Positions 1 through 12,513 of a DNA stretch of 64,000 nucleotides are shown one piece after another. The position numbers and the translations under genes are program-made. Numbering within the stretch: position 1 is the first letter of the stretch; every line of letters starts with the position of its first letter. The stretch is from Cavia porcellus (lineage: Eukaryota; Chordata; Mammalia; Rodentia; Caviidae). The notes under the pieces were generated by a model. It ran no database searches, was not told the DNA's origin, and saw nothing but the letters and a program-made list of their open reading frames with translations. The DNA lies in assembly GCF_034190915.1 (NCBI RefSeq), contig NW_026947489.1:55242001-55306000 (forward strand), read 5' to 3'.

Positions 1-267
1 TAGCAGAATAACATATAAAGTCCAAGTGAGTTTGCTTTGAAACCCATGCATGCATGTGTGTGTTATAAAATGTATCTCACACACATATATAAAAAAGGTT
101 TTTCAACATGAGGGGATTAAACTAAATACATAGCAAAAACATATACATAAACCTTTCTGTCTTTCTTCTGTGATTTTGTACTCTATACTCATAAGCTTTA
201 GAAGTAGCATGGTGGAAGTGAGAAAAAACAGAGTGGTAGGATCATTTTAATGCTTTGTTATATAAAA

Positions 268-351
268 TTTTTTTTGTAGTATCGGAGATCAAACTTGCAA
301 CCTCGCACTTGCCAGGCAGGTGCTTATGCCACTGAGCTAAATCCCCAGCCC
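268..351 (-). mobile_element. ID-like tRNA-derived SINE
   Basis: Read on the minus strand it starts GGGCTGGGGATTTAGCTCAG (a box A-like segment), has a box B-like GTTTGATCTCC and ends in an A-run (T-run at 268-275 on the plus strand). This is the usual ID SINE layout in rodents. Confidence 0.8.
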
Positions 352-465
352 ACATTAAATTTTACTTTTTTACCATGATTATATGTGACTTTTGAAAGCA
401 AAACTAAATTGAGTAGGTATAATTTAACTCTCCAAGATCATCATTTTCCTGTTTCCAAAGAGCGG

Positions 466-584
466 GGCTGGCCACCGGGTGTGCTGTGCACGTGTGTAAT
501 CCCAGCACTCAGGAAACTGAGGCAGGAAGATGGTGAGTTCAAGGCCAGCTGGGGCTATGTGCAAGACCCTGCCTCAAATAAAGG
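466..584 (+). mobile_element. B1 SINE (7SL-derived monomer)
   Basis: Contains GTGTGTAATCCCAGCACTCA, GAGGCAGGAAGATGG, TGAGTTCAAGGCCAGC and AAGACCCTGCCTCAAA in B1 order. The fit is good, with moderate divergence. The ORF at 385-708 runs through it and is not a gene. Confidence 0.88.
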
Positions 585-2159
585 GGGAGGTACTTTCCTT
601 TATCTTGGCCCTACTCCATCAAAGAGCAGCGAAATTAAATACTTTTCAATTCCTTTACTACCCAAGTCTCTTTTAAATTGTCCATTATTTATTGAGCACA
701 TTACTTGATGAGCTACTCGTTCATCAAGCTATTAAAGCACCCAGTTCTGGTTAAACAAGGTGCATAGGTGGTACCTCTTCTGACTTTTTCAAGATGCCTA
801 GGAAACATTTTTTTTTTCATTTTTAAAATGTAAGTCAACTTGAACAAAGAGGCTACAAGACAACATTTAGGAAGACAGTGATCTACAGAAGTAATAACAT
901 AATCAGCAAAGAGAAATTGAGCCCCGCCATGGCTGAGGGAAGTGCAAGGGAGAGAGCAGATTGGTGCTGCTGCCTACCCACCACCCCAAAGCTCAGAGAT
1001 GGGAGGACCCAGGGAATTTAGAAGGGAAGCTGAAACAGAAGGATGGACTGAGTCTCTGTAAGAGGCTGGTCTTCTCCCACCTACTGCAGCCTGGCGGCGC
1101 CCCCATGGGCACACAGGGCAGAAGACTGGCTCCTTCTCTGAATCCCAGGACCACTCACAGAAGCTCACTTTGTGGAGTTGGAGAAAATGTTCTGCACAGC
1201 CTTCCAGAATTCTGAGAACTCCACAGAAAAAGGCAGGAGGATTCCCTTGTGGGGAAAAAGCCAGCCCTAGAGATGACGAGTCCTGTTGCTTGCTCTGTCA
1301 TGAAACTGATCCATGAGCAGGGAGCTGGTCCAGACACCCTCAAACATCAGAACGGCCACTTTTAGGTACCAACTTGACTGGACTAAAAGATATCCAGACA
1401 GCTGATGGTAAAGCATTTTTTGGGAGCATGTCTTATGAAATATGGCTATTTCTTCTATAAAGGTAACATGGGAGATTGTGAGCTCCTTTTATCTTTTGCT
1501 GCCGTTTGAAAGTTTTATAATGAACACATGTATATTTTAAAAATCCAATCTATCTGTTCTTATTTTTAAAAATGAAGATGCTTTTCTTAAAATGGACACA
1601 CTTTTTTGGATAAGAGTGTGGTCACTGAGTATCCTAAAATGACTTCCCCCTGCCCCAAAAACTCATTATCTTTCCTATTTTGGCAAATATTTTCCCACAC
1701 TGTTGCTGTCATAAAATATTAAGATATTGATGATATCAGCATGGCTTCACTGTACAGACTGAGCAGTTTGGAACTGAATCACAGTCTTGCAGGGGAAGGC
1801 GAAGGTGTAGGGATCCAACTCCATGCTCCATATGTGGTATAGAGGAGGACCAGAGCTGAGTTAGCACTCAGTGGGATGGACACTGCGCCCATAATGCTTT
1901 TACAAGTCCACAAAACTTTGCTGAGTATTTTTTTAAAAAATCAGAAGAGAAAATAAACTTTGAAATCAAAGAAGCTAGTCTAATATATAATGCCAATGTA
2001 TTGTTCTTTATACAATATGAAAGTAAATTGTATCTTTCGTTATTTTATATGGGGAAAGGGATCATGGAGACAATATGCCTGGGACAATGAAGGTAGGTGG
2101 GGATATTCTAGGACCCGGAAGACTCCTTATTGGTACAAGTGGCAAAACCAGATCAAAGT

Positions 2160-2636
2160 TGAGGTCTTCTGATTGCTACCTTCTTTTCTCCCATGCCAGT
2201 CTTGGTTTGGCTACTTGATACCTCCATCGTGTTGCCACGTTTTGTATTGAGCTGTACCTCTGGCTACTGTCTTCTGCTCAAATTAGATGAGGCCTGGCTG
2301 ATTTCACATAACTCATCCAAACCTACTCCATCCTACTAGGTCAAACCTCTCCAGTTCTTCCCCAGCCCTGGTTCTCATTCCTGTGGCTCCCTCTTCCTGG
2401 GTTACCCTTCCCATTTTCTGGGTCTGTCCAAGAATACCTTCCTCTCCCAAAGCCTTTGTCTCAGTGTCACCTGTTTAAAGATGTCCCTTAAGACAATTCC
2501 AGCCTTGAGGGATTCATATTGTATAGAAAAGTATTAACATTTAATTACAAACTATCTTATCTTGTTCATATCTATCTCATCTGTCTTGATTTCCTCTCTC
2601 CAATTGTTGGGTGCAGTCCTTGTTGGGAAGAAACTA
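2160..2636 (+). mobile_element. Possible L2 3' region fragment
   Basis: A pyrimidine-rich stretch with wording like the L2 3' region (a cluster of CTCTCCAGTTCTTCCCC, CAGTGTCACCTGTTTAAAG, TGTCTTGATTTCCTCTC). It is cut off where the LTR-like sequence starts at 2637. Similarity is weak and by eye only. Confidence 0.35.
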
Positions 2637-3170
2637 TATTAGTGAATATTCTCCAGAGAAACAGAACCAAAAGGAACCAACAGTGTGTATAATAGTGTCT
2701 ATAGCATATTTATCTATATCTTTGGCATCTATAACTATGAAGATATATTATAGCGATTGACTCATACAATTAAGGAGACTAAGAAGTCCCATGATCAGCC
2801 ATCTACAAGCTAAAGACCCAAAAAACCAGGTGATAAAACTCGGTCTGAGTCTGAAGGGCTGAAAACCAGGGGAGCTGATGGTGTAGCCCCCAGTCTATAG
2901 ACAATGCCTGAGAACTAAGTGGAATTGGAGATCCTGGGTTCGAGAGGGAAGGTGGCCCAGCTCGGTGAGACACAAAGATTTCACCCTTCCTCTATCATTT
3001 TGTTCTGCCTGGGCCCCCGTGTACTATCAGTACTCAACAAACACCTACTTGATTGTCAGAAGTATCTCACAGCTCCCCTTATCGTAATAAGGTCAAACAC
3101 TACCCTTCCTGGGTCCCTGAAATAAGTTTAGCCTTCCTTATATTAACACCCTCATGACCACTATCGCACA
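2637..3170 (-). mobile_element. MLT2-like ERVL solo LTR
   Basis: The left end reads ATTCTCCAGAGAAACAGAACC, then GATTGACTCATACAATTAAG, AGAAGTCCCATGATC, AGTCTGAAGGGCTGA and AAAACCAGG. This is the order seen in the antisense strand of MLT2-type LTRs. It continues with recognisable but weaker similarity to about 3170. No internal retroviral sequence is attached, so it is a decayed solo LTR. Confidence 0.7.
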
Positions 3171-3264
3171 GTTTCTGTGCATTCTCCCTGGGTAAGAGGC
3201 AAAAGGGAAAATCTTTTCATCCCTCTAACCAAATCTTCAACATAGTACCTGGTAAAAAGGAAGT

Positions 3265-3629
3265 TGTATTAGTCAGTTTCCTATTGTCAGGACAAAATAC
3301 CTGACACCCCTAACTAAAAGGAGGAGTTTTATTAGTCAGTCTCCAGTGGGTTCAGTCCATGGCTCACTGGATCCAAAGTAGAAAATGCATAATGAAAGGA
3401 CCCAGGCAGAGGACAGCTGCTCACTCCCATGACAGCCAGAAAGCAAAGAAGAAAGGGAAAAATCCAACCTCCCAGTGTGACCTCCATAGACCTGCCTCCA
3501 ACCACGCCCCTTTTCCCAGTAGCAAATTCACCTAAGAACTGAAGAATCTGATGTGCATAGTACCCTCATGATTTAGTCATCTCCAAACACACGCGTCTTT
3601 TGAGAGTAATTTTAGATCAAACTATAGTA
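3265..3629 (-). mobile_element. MaLR-like solo LTR
   Basis: Starts TGTATTAGTCAGTTTCC and ends near TTTTAGATCAAACTATAGTA, which is the inverse of the TGTTATGGTTTAGATC start and CTAATACA-type end of rodent MaLR LTRs. Internal marks are GGACAAAATACCTGACA and GGTTCAGTCCATGGCTCACTG. It shares structure with the copies at 35174-35507 and 12514-12854. Confidence 0.72.
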
Positions 3630-4450
3630 AAAGTGTTTGGTATATATTAGCTGAATGGAGCATTTCCTAGAATCAGCTCTTAAACTGAATTTCTCACTCC
3701 AGAGACACCTTCTCTTAATGTGTGTTCACTATCACTGGAATATTTTAAGAAAAAAGAAAAGAAGCCAACTCAAAAACAAAAATGAAATTGGTGCAAGTTA
3801 TTTTTGTAGGATTTAGTTGACCTGTAGCATTAAATTCCTTCCCAGCAGCAATAAATTCACAGCCTTAACTATAACTACTTTCCAAAAAGACAAGCATCCA
3901 CTTTAAAACCATCAATCTTATTTCAGTCTGTATCTTTCAAAAATGATATCCTGAAAAGATTTTTTTCTACTTTGTGTTTTGATGCTATTCTTTCAAATAT
4001 TTTTTGAATTTTAAAAATACAGTGTTAGGATCACTCCAAAGCTGTAATAGTCTTCAAATGTTCAATGTTTACATGTTTAAAATATCCCAAATTGAGATTC
4101 TTTTAATAAAATTGTTCCCATCACTTGAATACCACTTTTACTTCTCCATTTTCATGATATCTCAAGCACTTCCTTCCTGCTAGATTTAATATTTCCTGAG
4201 CAGTTCAACCACAACAAAGTCCATAGAGAGGAAAAAAAGAGCTTCTCAGGCATTCGGAGCACACAGTCTCACAAATACATCCTCCCGACCTGTAGAATCT
4301 TACTGGGAATTTAAAAATGCCTAAGAAAAGAGTATCCAGCTCATCATGAGGCCTGTCAAATATAGTTTTATTTTGATCATTGAACCAATTCACTGTTAAC
4401 TTTGCAAACAGTGAATAAAAGCAAATGCACAAACATAATTTTCTTCTGTG

Positions 4451-4900
4451 TGTATGTTTATAGATATTTTATTGGTATAAGTTTTTGGCACATACAATTA
4501 TATTCGTTGTGGGGAAAGGGTACACTTACATGGCATTTTTAATTCTTTTTTAATCCCCCTTCCCATTTTTCTCCCCTCTCGTGTGTATAGATGTGTGCAG
4601 TACATGATGATCGTGATCCTTATAGGGACTTGGGGCACAACACTTCAAATTTTCCCTCTTTTTGTGTCTCATTTCCCTCTCCTCCCTCCCTCATCTGTCT
4701 CATGGTTCCTGCCCCATATGCTAAATATCCATTTTTTATCATCTATCTTTTATTTTGCATTTTATTTATATTTTGTGTTTCTTATATAACAGAAACCATG
4801 AAATATTTAAGCTATGTGTCTGATTTATTTCACTTAACATTATGATCTCAAAATGCATCTATTTTCCTTCAAATGACTCAAGTTTATCCTCCTTATGGCA
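4451..4900 (-). mobile_element. L1 3' end fragment
   Basis: Contains TCTGATTTATTTCACTTAAC, TTATGATCTCAAAATGCATC and TATTTTCCTTCAAATGAC, the antisense of the widespread L1 3' segment around the ORF2 end. The two short ORFs here (4583-4845) are chance. It is followed by an AT microsatellite. Confidence 0.7.
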
Positions 4901-4936
4901 TAGTAGTAACAGCTTCTAAGAGAACATCATTTATGA

Positions 4937-4939
<3 letters not shown>

Positions 4940-4977
<38 letters not shown>
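4940..4977. repeat. (TA)n microsatellite
   Basis: An uninterrupted TA dinucleotide tract of 38 bp, followed by a short GA tract. Confidence 0.97.
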
Positions 4978-4979
<2 letters not shown>

Positions 4980-5249
4980 AGAGAGAGAGGTGACCAACTG
5001 CAGGGTCAACTGTCTACTAATCCCAAAGAGAAATCGTTAAGGAAATTCCCTATAAAATGTTTTAGTTGTGGCTCAGGGACTAGGCCTTGGAACCCCACTT
5101 GACCATCAGGGTGGGGCAGAGGTAGAAGGAGAGATTGCAGCAGAACCACTGCCTGGTGATCAACTGGTTACAGCTGGAGTCAGGGACATCCAACAGTGAC
5201 AAAAGCTTCCTGGTTCCTGCCTAGGAATTGTAGTATTATCAATTAACTC

Positions 5250-5440
5250 ATTTACTTGCATAAGATTCCAATGAGGCAGATACTTTTACTTGACTCCGTT
5301 TATTAACACAAAAGCTGAGGAGTAGAGAAATAGGGTAGGTTGGCCAAAGTGATCCGCCTACACGGCAGAGAAAAAATCTGAATGTAAACCACTAGCGTGA
5401 CATAATGGCCTTAACCACTGGACTGTGCTTCTCCCTGGAA
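5250..5440 (-). mobile_element. MIR SINE
   Basis: Contains antisense MIR marks: TTACTTGACTCCGTTTATTA, AAAGCTGAGGAGTAGAGAAA, GGTTGGCCAAAGTGATC, GCAGAGAAAAAATCTGAATG and GGCCTTAACCACTGGACTGTGC. Confidence 0.75.
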
Positions 5441-6509
5441 GAGGCATGAGCTTCCTTTGCAGTCAAGAAGGAAGAAATCAGCCTTTGAAACTGGGAAAGA
5501 TGCAACATTCAGAGAGACGGTGATGGCCTTAGAAAGCCTAGATTCAGGGTTCAGGCCAGAGAGTATCCCTGAAGGAGCCCCATTGTCGACACCCCTCTGT
5601 CTAAGTAGTGATTCTCTTCCTCCTTTACTGTATGTTCCTGAAAGGGAAAAAAAAAAGTTAAACATCAGTTCCAGCTATATAACCTTTATTTATATAGTTA
5701 GCTATAAATTTTGTATATGTGCTACTGCATTAATATTCATCATAAAATATGCTCAAAGGGGGAAAATCGTTCTTTTACACCAAAAACTTACCATAAATTC
5801 ACTTCAAGCAGTGCTCACTGGAAATGTGTGTCGCTGATCAAAAACATGTATTTAAGTAATTTAAGTTTATTTTGCAGTTTATCAGGATACCCTGATCTAG
5901 AACCCAGTTTTCCTAGAATTATTTCCTAGATGTTTTAACTTATTTATCCTCTCATAGAAGGTTACATTAAGAAATGCAAAGTGAGACCCTTGATGTACTG
6001 TGTAATCCTGAAACTATACATTAAAACAAAAACAAAGTAAAGAACCTTCTAAAAAGCCTACAGCAATACACAAGAGAAGGTCACCCAGCAAGAAAAATTC
6101 TCTCCAGGATAATTCTTTTAAATGCCAGAAACAAAGCCAAAGAGTGAGCCACTATTTTTAATGTTTTTCACAGCAACACAACAGCCAATGTATAAAACAG
6201 GGCATGGGAGTCCAACACAACCTGAGTTGCTGCCAGGGACAGAACCTGTCTCACTCAGGACCACGCTTTATTTTCTGATTATAGCAATAATGCACACAAG
6301 CAAAACTAAAAATTAAATTAAATTCAAAAAAAAGCCTTTTGGCGGTTATGCAAGGGGTCATCTTCTATGTGCTAGTTACGATGGCACTGTCAAAGCCAGC
6401 AGCCTCTTGGAAACAAACCTAATGGGGGAAAGAGGAGCTCAGCCAAGCAGCCTGAAGAGGGAAGTCGTCAAGACTAGGGTCTCTGTCAGTCCCATCTCAA
6501 AGGCTGCAC

Positions 6510-6880
6510 ATGTCCCTTACGGCATGTGCAAAGCCAGCTGCTCCAGAGGCAAAGCAGGAGGATGGCAAGCTCAAACTTAGCCTTGGCAGCTTCATGAGAC
6601 ACTGTCTCAAATTACAAAAGCTGGGGTTATAGCTCAGTGTGAGGCCCTGAGTTCAATCCCCAGTAACACCAAAGCCAATAAACCAACCAACCAAACACAC
6701 ACAACTTATTACAGCATGTGACTGCGTGCAGAGGGCATTAATGGCCCCAGGAGAAGCCACAGGGAAGAACTGAGATGGGAGATTTTAATGGGGATATGGC
6801 TGACAATTATTTATCTCAGCCATTAGGAAAAAAAATTGCAAGAGAGATGAGTTCAAATTCCATTCGAGTGGGCATTGCTT
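6510..6880 (+). repeat. Left arm of an imperfect inverted duplication
   Basis: The reverse complement of this stretch aligns along its length with 7275-7645. The best part is 6560-6742 against 7426-7610, where most bases agree. It covers a B1-ID composite, a (CCAA)n/(CA)n tail, and unique flank such as CATGTGACTGCGTGCAGAGG. Beyond that the flanks still match (AGATGGGAGATTTTAATGGG against the inverse of CCTTTGAAATCTCACATCT) with lower identity. The approximate spacer is 6881-7274. Confidence 0.85.
6530..6676 (+). mobile_element. B1-ID composite SINE
   Basis: A degenerate B1 part (GCCAGCTGCTCCAGAGGC, AGGAGGATGGCAAGCTCAAA, GAGACACTGTCTCAAATTAC) is followed by an ID part (GCTGGGGTTATAGCTCAGTG, GTTCAATCCCCAGTAAC). 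The B1-plus-ID order fits squirrel-related rodents. It lies within the left arm of the inverted duplication. Confidence 0.8.
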
Positions 6881-7274
6881 AAGTTTTCCTGAAACTCCAG
6901 AAACGTTGGGAAGATTATTTCCAGCCAGAGTGATTGGAACCTGAATCCACACATCCTCCCCAATACAAATTTCAACGCAACTAAAATTGTAAAGTGAGCC
7001 TGTTGACATCCATCCTAAGGGAGTAGTATCAAGTTGGCTGATCAAATGGTTGGTGGCTGGGATCCAAAGGGATTAACCCAGGCCCATTGCAAGCAAGCTT
7101 CTCAACCTCCAACCCTCTGTGTCTCTGAAAACATCAGGCTAGGGAAGGAAGCTCAGAGCAATTTGTCTTTGAGGTGCTAGATTTGGCAACTGAACATGAC
7201 CGAAGGAGTAACATGTCTATGATGTGACTGTGTGCACAGGCCCTGTGTGAGTCTTAACTCAGTTATCTAATACA

Positions 7275-7645
7275 GATCATTAAATGCCTTAAATGGTTTA
7301 AGATGACTCTTTCTACAGGTGCTTTATTATAATTTTTTCCTAGTAGCTGAGATAAGTAAATGTTAGTCACAGCTCCTTTGAAATCTCACATCTCATCCTT
7401 TCTCGGTGGCTGCAACTGGGACCACTAATGCCCTCTGCAAGCAGTCGCATGCTGTAATAAGTTTTGTGTGTGTGTGTTTGGTTGGTTGGTTGGTTCACTG
7501 GCTTTGGTGTTACTGGGGATTGAACTCAGGGCCTCACGCTGAGCTATATTCCCAACTCGTCTTTTGAAAGTGTTTCCTGAAGCTACCAAGGCTAAGTTTG
7601 AGCTTGCCATTCTCCTGCTTCAGCCTCAGGAATAACTAGGTTTCT
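7275..7645 (-). repeat. Right arm of the inverted duplication
   Basis: Inverse copy of 6510-6880. It contains ATGCCCTCTGCAAGCAGTCG, GGTTGGTTGGTTGGTTCACT, GGCTTTGGTGTTACTGGGGA and GAACTCAGGGCCTCACGCTG, each recognisable as the reverse complement of the left arm. Small indels and substitutions show the duplication is not recent. Confidence 0.85.
7497..7640 (-). mobile_element. B1-ID composite SINE, inverted copy
   Basis: The reverse complement has the same B1-ID order as 6530-6676, and the shared flanks show it is the duplicated copy of that insertion, not an independent one. Confidence 0.8.
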
Positions 7646-9485
7646 GTGCATGTCATAAATTTTTGAGGATATTTTGTTCTTACTTCTAGCTATTCCCTTG
7701 GCCATCTTTTCAGAGGTGTCCTTCAGAGGGAGCCATATTTTCAGCACATCCTCGTTGGTACTCGTAGGCCCTTATGCAAGGATATTCCAACCCTACCAGC
7801 ATCTTAGGGAACTGTTGAATTTCTGTAGTATATTTGCATTCAAGGGGTAGAACATTTCAAATATTCCTCTTATATATGAGCCACAGCTTTCACTGTGTGA
7901 TGGAGAATGATACTTACAGAAAAATGAAGACAGTGAGACAAAAAAAAAAGGACAGACTCACATCCCGAGCCAGGGGCATCTGTATAAGACAAGATCAAAG
8001 CCATCAATGCCAGAAATCTTCTGGCTGTTGCTTTGAGCAGCTGGTCTAGGTGCTAGAAATAGCTGAGAACCTTTTCAGGAATGCTCCATGGTAAGAAGTC
8101 ACAGCATTTTTCTTTCCCTAATCGGCCTCTTCCTGGCCACTGGAAGGTACTTTGGTAGTTTCCTTTGTGTCAAAGGACATACTTGAAAGCAAACCTCTGA
8201 GCAAGCTAGACTTGGCATGTGACTAAGCTTATCACTTCCAGACAGTGGGGAGGGGGGGAGTCACATGTGCACACATATATAAATTTCTGAGGAAAGTATA
8301 TTCACACATGTATACATATACACTTTCTGCAAATCCAATACATATTTTTCAGAAAACCATTTTGAGGATATATATATATAATTATGGTTCCATATAGTAA
8401 GCCTTTTGCAAGTATTTTTAATTTATTTCATAGACGTTGATTTATTTCACACAACCATGAGTACATCTACTTTTTTCCAAAGAAGTGATACAAAAAGTGA
8501 CGTGTTTGAAGAATCTACAAAGGACAACAGACTAGTTCCTAATGCAGAAAAAATATTAAAGCAAAGTTTTAGATGTCAGTCCTATAATTGCACTTCGATA
8601 TATTGTTTTCATTGAAATAAAAGGAAGAAATGATCTGGTAAATGCTTCACAGTGCTAATTTCCCCAGGCAATTACACACACATCAGATGCAAAGATTATA
8701 AGTGTTCTCACTGTGCTGGAAGTTCAAAGAATCCAATGTTTGTGGCAGTGATCAATAATACAAAGAAAGAATGGGTAAAGTCCTCATGTTCTTTTTCTCA
8801 TTTCTCCTCTTTCCTTTCTATTCTTCTCAGCTTTATTTCTTTTCTCACTCTTTTACCCAAAGTATAATGACTTTTATAAAAACCTCATTTTCAAGAACTC
8901 AGGATAATTTACAGTCCTCAACTTAGTTTTCCCAAACATGCCCATCATCAATTATATCTTAATTTCTTTTCCTTTTTCTTAATTTCTTTTCCTTACTTTC
9001 TTTTTTTACCCCATATTTTACTTTTTTTGGAAAAAAAAACTACTCAGAAAATAATGGGCAGTGCCAAGATATCACCAAGATGTCACCAAGATATCACTGA
9101 GTTTTATATCTAGAGAACAAGGTGAGGGTAATAACCATGATAAAATATGAACATGATCAAACTGGCCCATGATGCCACTAACTGGTGTTCGCCATCTAGG
9201 AAGTGTAAAGTGCCTAGTGTGTGGACTCTAGCAAGTCAAGCCAAATGATACACAGTTTTGACCCTCAAGGAATTTGTGGTCTTCAGCAAGTGTGTATATA
9301 AACTATCCAGGGTAATTGAATTTGACAAAGCTTTTGGGAGAGTTATGTTTTGAATTTATTTCATAGAAGATTGAATACTCAAGTCTGGTTGTCCCAGAAA
9401 CAAGTAATGACTAGTCTAGAACAGAACCAGGAGGGTCACTGCCAAACCAGAAAGGAAGCCCAGTGCTTGATGTGCAGAGTGGTAT

Positions 9486-9995
9486 GTGTTAGGGAAAACT
9501 GAGGCACAGCTGAGACAACTGAGGCAGGCAAAATTGCAACAGCATGCAAGGACTTTATTGCAGACCAGAAGCAGTTGAGCTAAGGACAAAAAGATCGTTG
9601 GTCCTGAGCAAGGGGTAAAAACATGTTTTATACAGGAGTTCAGGTAGGAGAAGGAGGCACCACCAAAGGGAGTGTCTCTGAGTAGGAGGCCTAAGATAAC
9701 AGGGCAGTGTTGGTTACAGGTGGTGCTGGCAGGCATAGCATGTCTCTTGTGGTTTTTCATGGAATTAGCTCTCTACAGGTTCAGCTGTGGGGAGGCAGTT
9801 GCATGGAAAAGCTGCCTGCTTCCTGTTGAAGCCATGCTCCCCCAGGTGTGAATAACAGATCTGCTTGAAGAGTGTTTCTCTCCCAGTTGCACAGGGGTCT
9901 GGTTTGGAGATCTGACAGTATGGTGACAGCTCCTGGCCCTGGAGAAGCCTGGGGTCTTTGGCCTGTCTACCTCCTGGACTTGCATGGCCTCATAA
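9486..9995 (-). mobile_element. ERV solo LTR, antisense
   Basis: Read on the minus strand it has a TATA-like TATAAAA (plus positions 9626-9632), about 70 bp later an AATAAA polyadenylation signal (9554-9559), and ends in CCTAACA at 9486. This layout is typical of a retroviral LTR. The family is not recognised. The 5' border near 9995 is a guess. The ORFs on both strands here are incidental. Confidence 0.55.
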
Positions 9996-11230
9996 ACATC
10001 TTTCAGGAAACATCTTGTTTTTGCAAGAGATTTAAAAAAGACCTACCTAATATGGGTCCAGAAACCCGGGAGGCCTCAGATAACTTTACTGGGAAATGAC
10101 CAAGGCTTAAATTGCCTGCAGTGAAATACCCTTCACTTCAAATGCTTCTTGCATTCATACTTAATTCAAAATAATAAATCCAGGGAATTTCTTTAAATGA
10201 TACCACTATCAAGCCTGTCCTCATGAGTCCATTTCCATTTGATGAGTGAGCCCCCCACAATGACAGTTTGCTCTTGTTAAATCTGCCTATGCAGGTGATG
10301 TGTGAGCTAACAACAGCAGAAGGATTAAAGACAGGTTATGTTGACTGAATACTATGTCAGCATGGGTTAAAACATTTCAGTAAATCAGGAGGTTTCATGA
10401 ATATGTCAACAAATCAGGCACATAAGCAGCGATAAAGAGAAGTAATGAGCAGTTACAATCTATGGTTGCATTTACCTTCCTTGGTCAAAGCATGTAACTT
10501 GTGACAAAAGATATGCTCAGTTTCTATTATAATAGTAAGCAAGAGGAAATGATTTTGCATTTCTGGACATATATGTGAATTTCTCAAAAGAAGCAGCCAG
10601 ATTCTGAAAAAGAAGCAGCCAGCCTTGCTCCTGCGCATCTGCCAGCAATTGGGGCACTTCCTGTAGGTAACCAGCGCAGGCTGGAAGAAGCGGCCATTCC
10701 TGCCCACTGCATGCCACTAGCCATTGGGAAAGCCTCTCGGTGTAACCACGAGGGTCGGGAGAATCCAGTTCTACGCCTTACCACTTATCTGGGAACCTGG
10801 GTGCAGTGAAACACAGGTGCCTTGCCTATTCCTCTATACCATGGAACGGGAGGGGTAGCCAATGCAGGAAGCTCCTGAGACCCCACAATCAGCTTATTGG
10901 GAGGAACTTAGGAAAATGTCAAGATGAAGGAGCAAAAGGCAATCTCAGACCTCCAGCCTACACAAAACAAGTCCAGGAGACTTGGACATGGAAGATATCA
11001 GAAGTTGCACACCTGAAATTTCTGGAATGATGACAACTGAAGTACAGAAACAGTTTTGTGAAGCTGTAAAAGAATCAGATCAGAAATAATATTTCAGGTA
11101 AAAGAATAAATTAAAAACATAATAAAAGGCTTTCTGAGCATATCCAAAGAAGACATAGTTAAAAAAATAAAAAAGAGCATAGGAAAATGAAGGAGCCTTG
11201 AATGAGTGATATACAGAAGAACTGGAATGC

Positions 11231-11942
11231 ATGAAACAGATTCAAAGAGATATTCAGGAAATTAAAAACCCCATTGAAAGCTGGAAAAACTGCTTGAAAG
11301 AAACTGAAGATAGACTTTCAGACGTAGAAGACAGGATTGCAGTTAGCAAATATGAAAGGAAAGATCTCTTAAATATAACAAGGAGCCAGGAAATAACAAT
11401 TCAACAGCTGCAAGATGATTCAAAGAAAAATAATTTAAGACTGAGAGATATCAACAAAAAAGCAGGAGTAGTCTTTTATGTCACAAATGATATAGAAAGA
11501 CTATTTACAGAAGTAATAGCAGAGAACTTCCTAAGTGTGGGGAAAAGACCTGACATACAGATAAGTGAGGCATACAAAACTCCAACTAGCCATAAGCAAA
11601 CTCAGTCTACACCCAAACATATAATAATCAAGATCCCAGAAATTCAACACAAGAATAAAATATTAAAGGATATTAGAGAAAAGAAACATCACCTATAAAG
11701 GAAAACCCATCAGAATCATGACAGACTTCTCAATGCAAACCATCAAATCAAGAAGAGCTGGGACTAAAGTATTTCAAGTCCTGAAAGAAAATAACTTCCA
11801 ACCCAGATTGATAGACCTTGCAAAATTATCTTTCAAAACTGATGGAAAAATAAGGACTTCCATGATAAGAGCAACTGAAGGAAATTTTGACCACCAAATC
11901 AACACTACAAAGAGTATTGAAGGATATCCTGGAAAGAGGTAA
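11231..11942 (+). pseudogene. L1 ORF1 (broken)
   Basis: L1 ORF1p is an RNA-binding coiled-coil chaperone that coats L1 RNA. The first open stretch, 11231-11698, encodes a Lys/Glu-rich heptad region (ESWKNCLKETEDRLSDVEDR) and the start of the RRM-like core (NNLRLRDINKKAGVVF; IEKLF-like; AENFLSVGKRPDIQISEAYK; KHIIIKIPEI). A stop at 11696 and a one-base frame change near 11690-11710 shift the C-terminal domain into the frame from 11718 (KVFQVLKENNFQPRLIDLAK; LSFKTDGKI). The N-terminus before 11231 is unclear. This is a transposon remnant, not a host gene. Confidence 0.88.
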
Positions 11943-12077
11943 AGATGATTACAGTTCCAGGAACAGCTGCAGAGGGGGACCATCAACAGGAAGCAAGAAA
12001 CTAAAAGTAAGGAAAGAGCAGGGAACCAACAGCAGGAAAATAGCATGGCAGAGACAAAACAGTGAATGCTGGTCATA

Positions 12078-12262
12078 ACCATTAATATAGATGGTCTCAA
12101 TTCACCAATAAAAAGAAACACAGGCAGAGCGGATCAAGAAACAAGATCCATCAATATACTGTGTAAAAGAAATACATTTAACTCAAAAGGAAATTCATAG
12201 ACTGAAAGTCAAAGGAGAGAAAACAATGCTCCATGTGTTAGGGAACCAGAAAAAGAGCAGGG
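12078..12262 (+). pseudogene. L1 ORF2 endonuclease N-terminal remnant
   Basis: The frame beginning near 12085 gives the familiar ORF2 opening (INIDGLNSPIKR), then similarity to the Q-D-P-S-I and Q-E-T-H endonuclease motif region with frame breaks. Similarity stops near 12262, where the 3' end of the L1 follows directly. No reverse transcriptase is present. Confidence 0.75.
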
Positions 12263-12513
12263 GTAGCTTGCCCATCAACCACAGAATGGAGAAGGAAGAG
12301 ATGGCCTTTTTGTACAATGGAAAGCTACTCAGCTGTAAAGAAGGATAATCTCAAGGTTCTTGTAGGTAAAGGGATGCAACTGGAGATCATGCTCATAGGC
12401 AAAATTGTTCAAACTCACATGGGTGAACATCATGTTTCCTCCCTAGTCTAAAAAACTGAAAGAGTTAGTGGGATCCAAAATGTACAACAGATATTGTGAA
12501 CATGAAAGGGGAG

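Noticed and set aside
268..351. Possible tRNA gene (box A/box B-like)
   Set aside because: It is an ID SINE with an A-tail and no cloverleaf-quality arms.
11231..11698. Host coiled-coil gene
   Set aside because: Sequence order and context are L1 ORF1, with a frameshift before its C-terminal domain.
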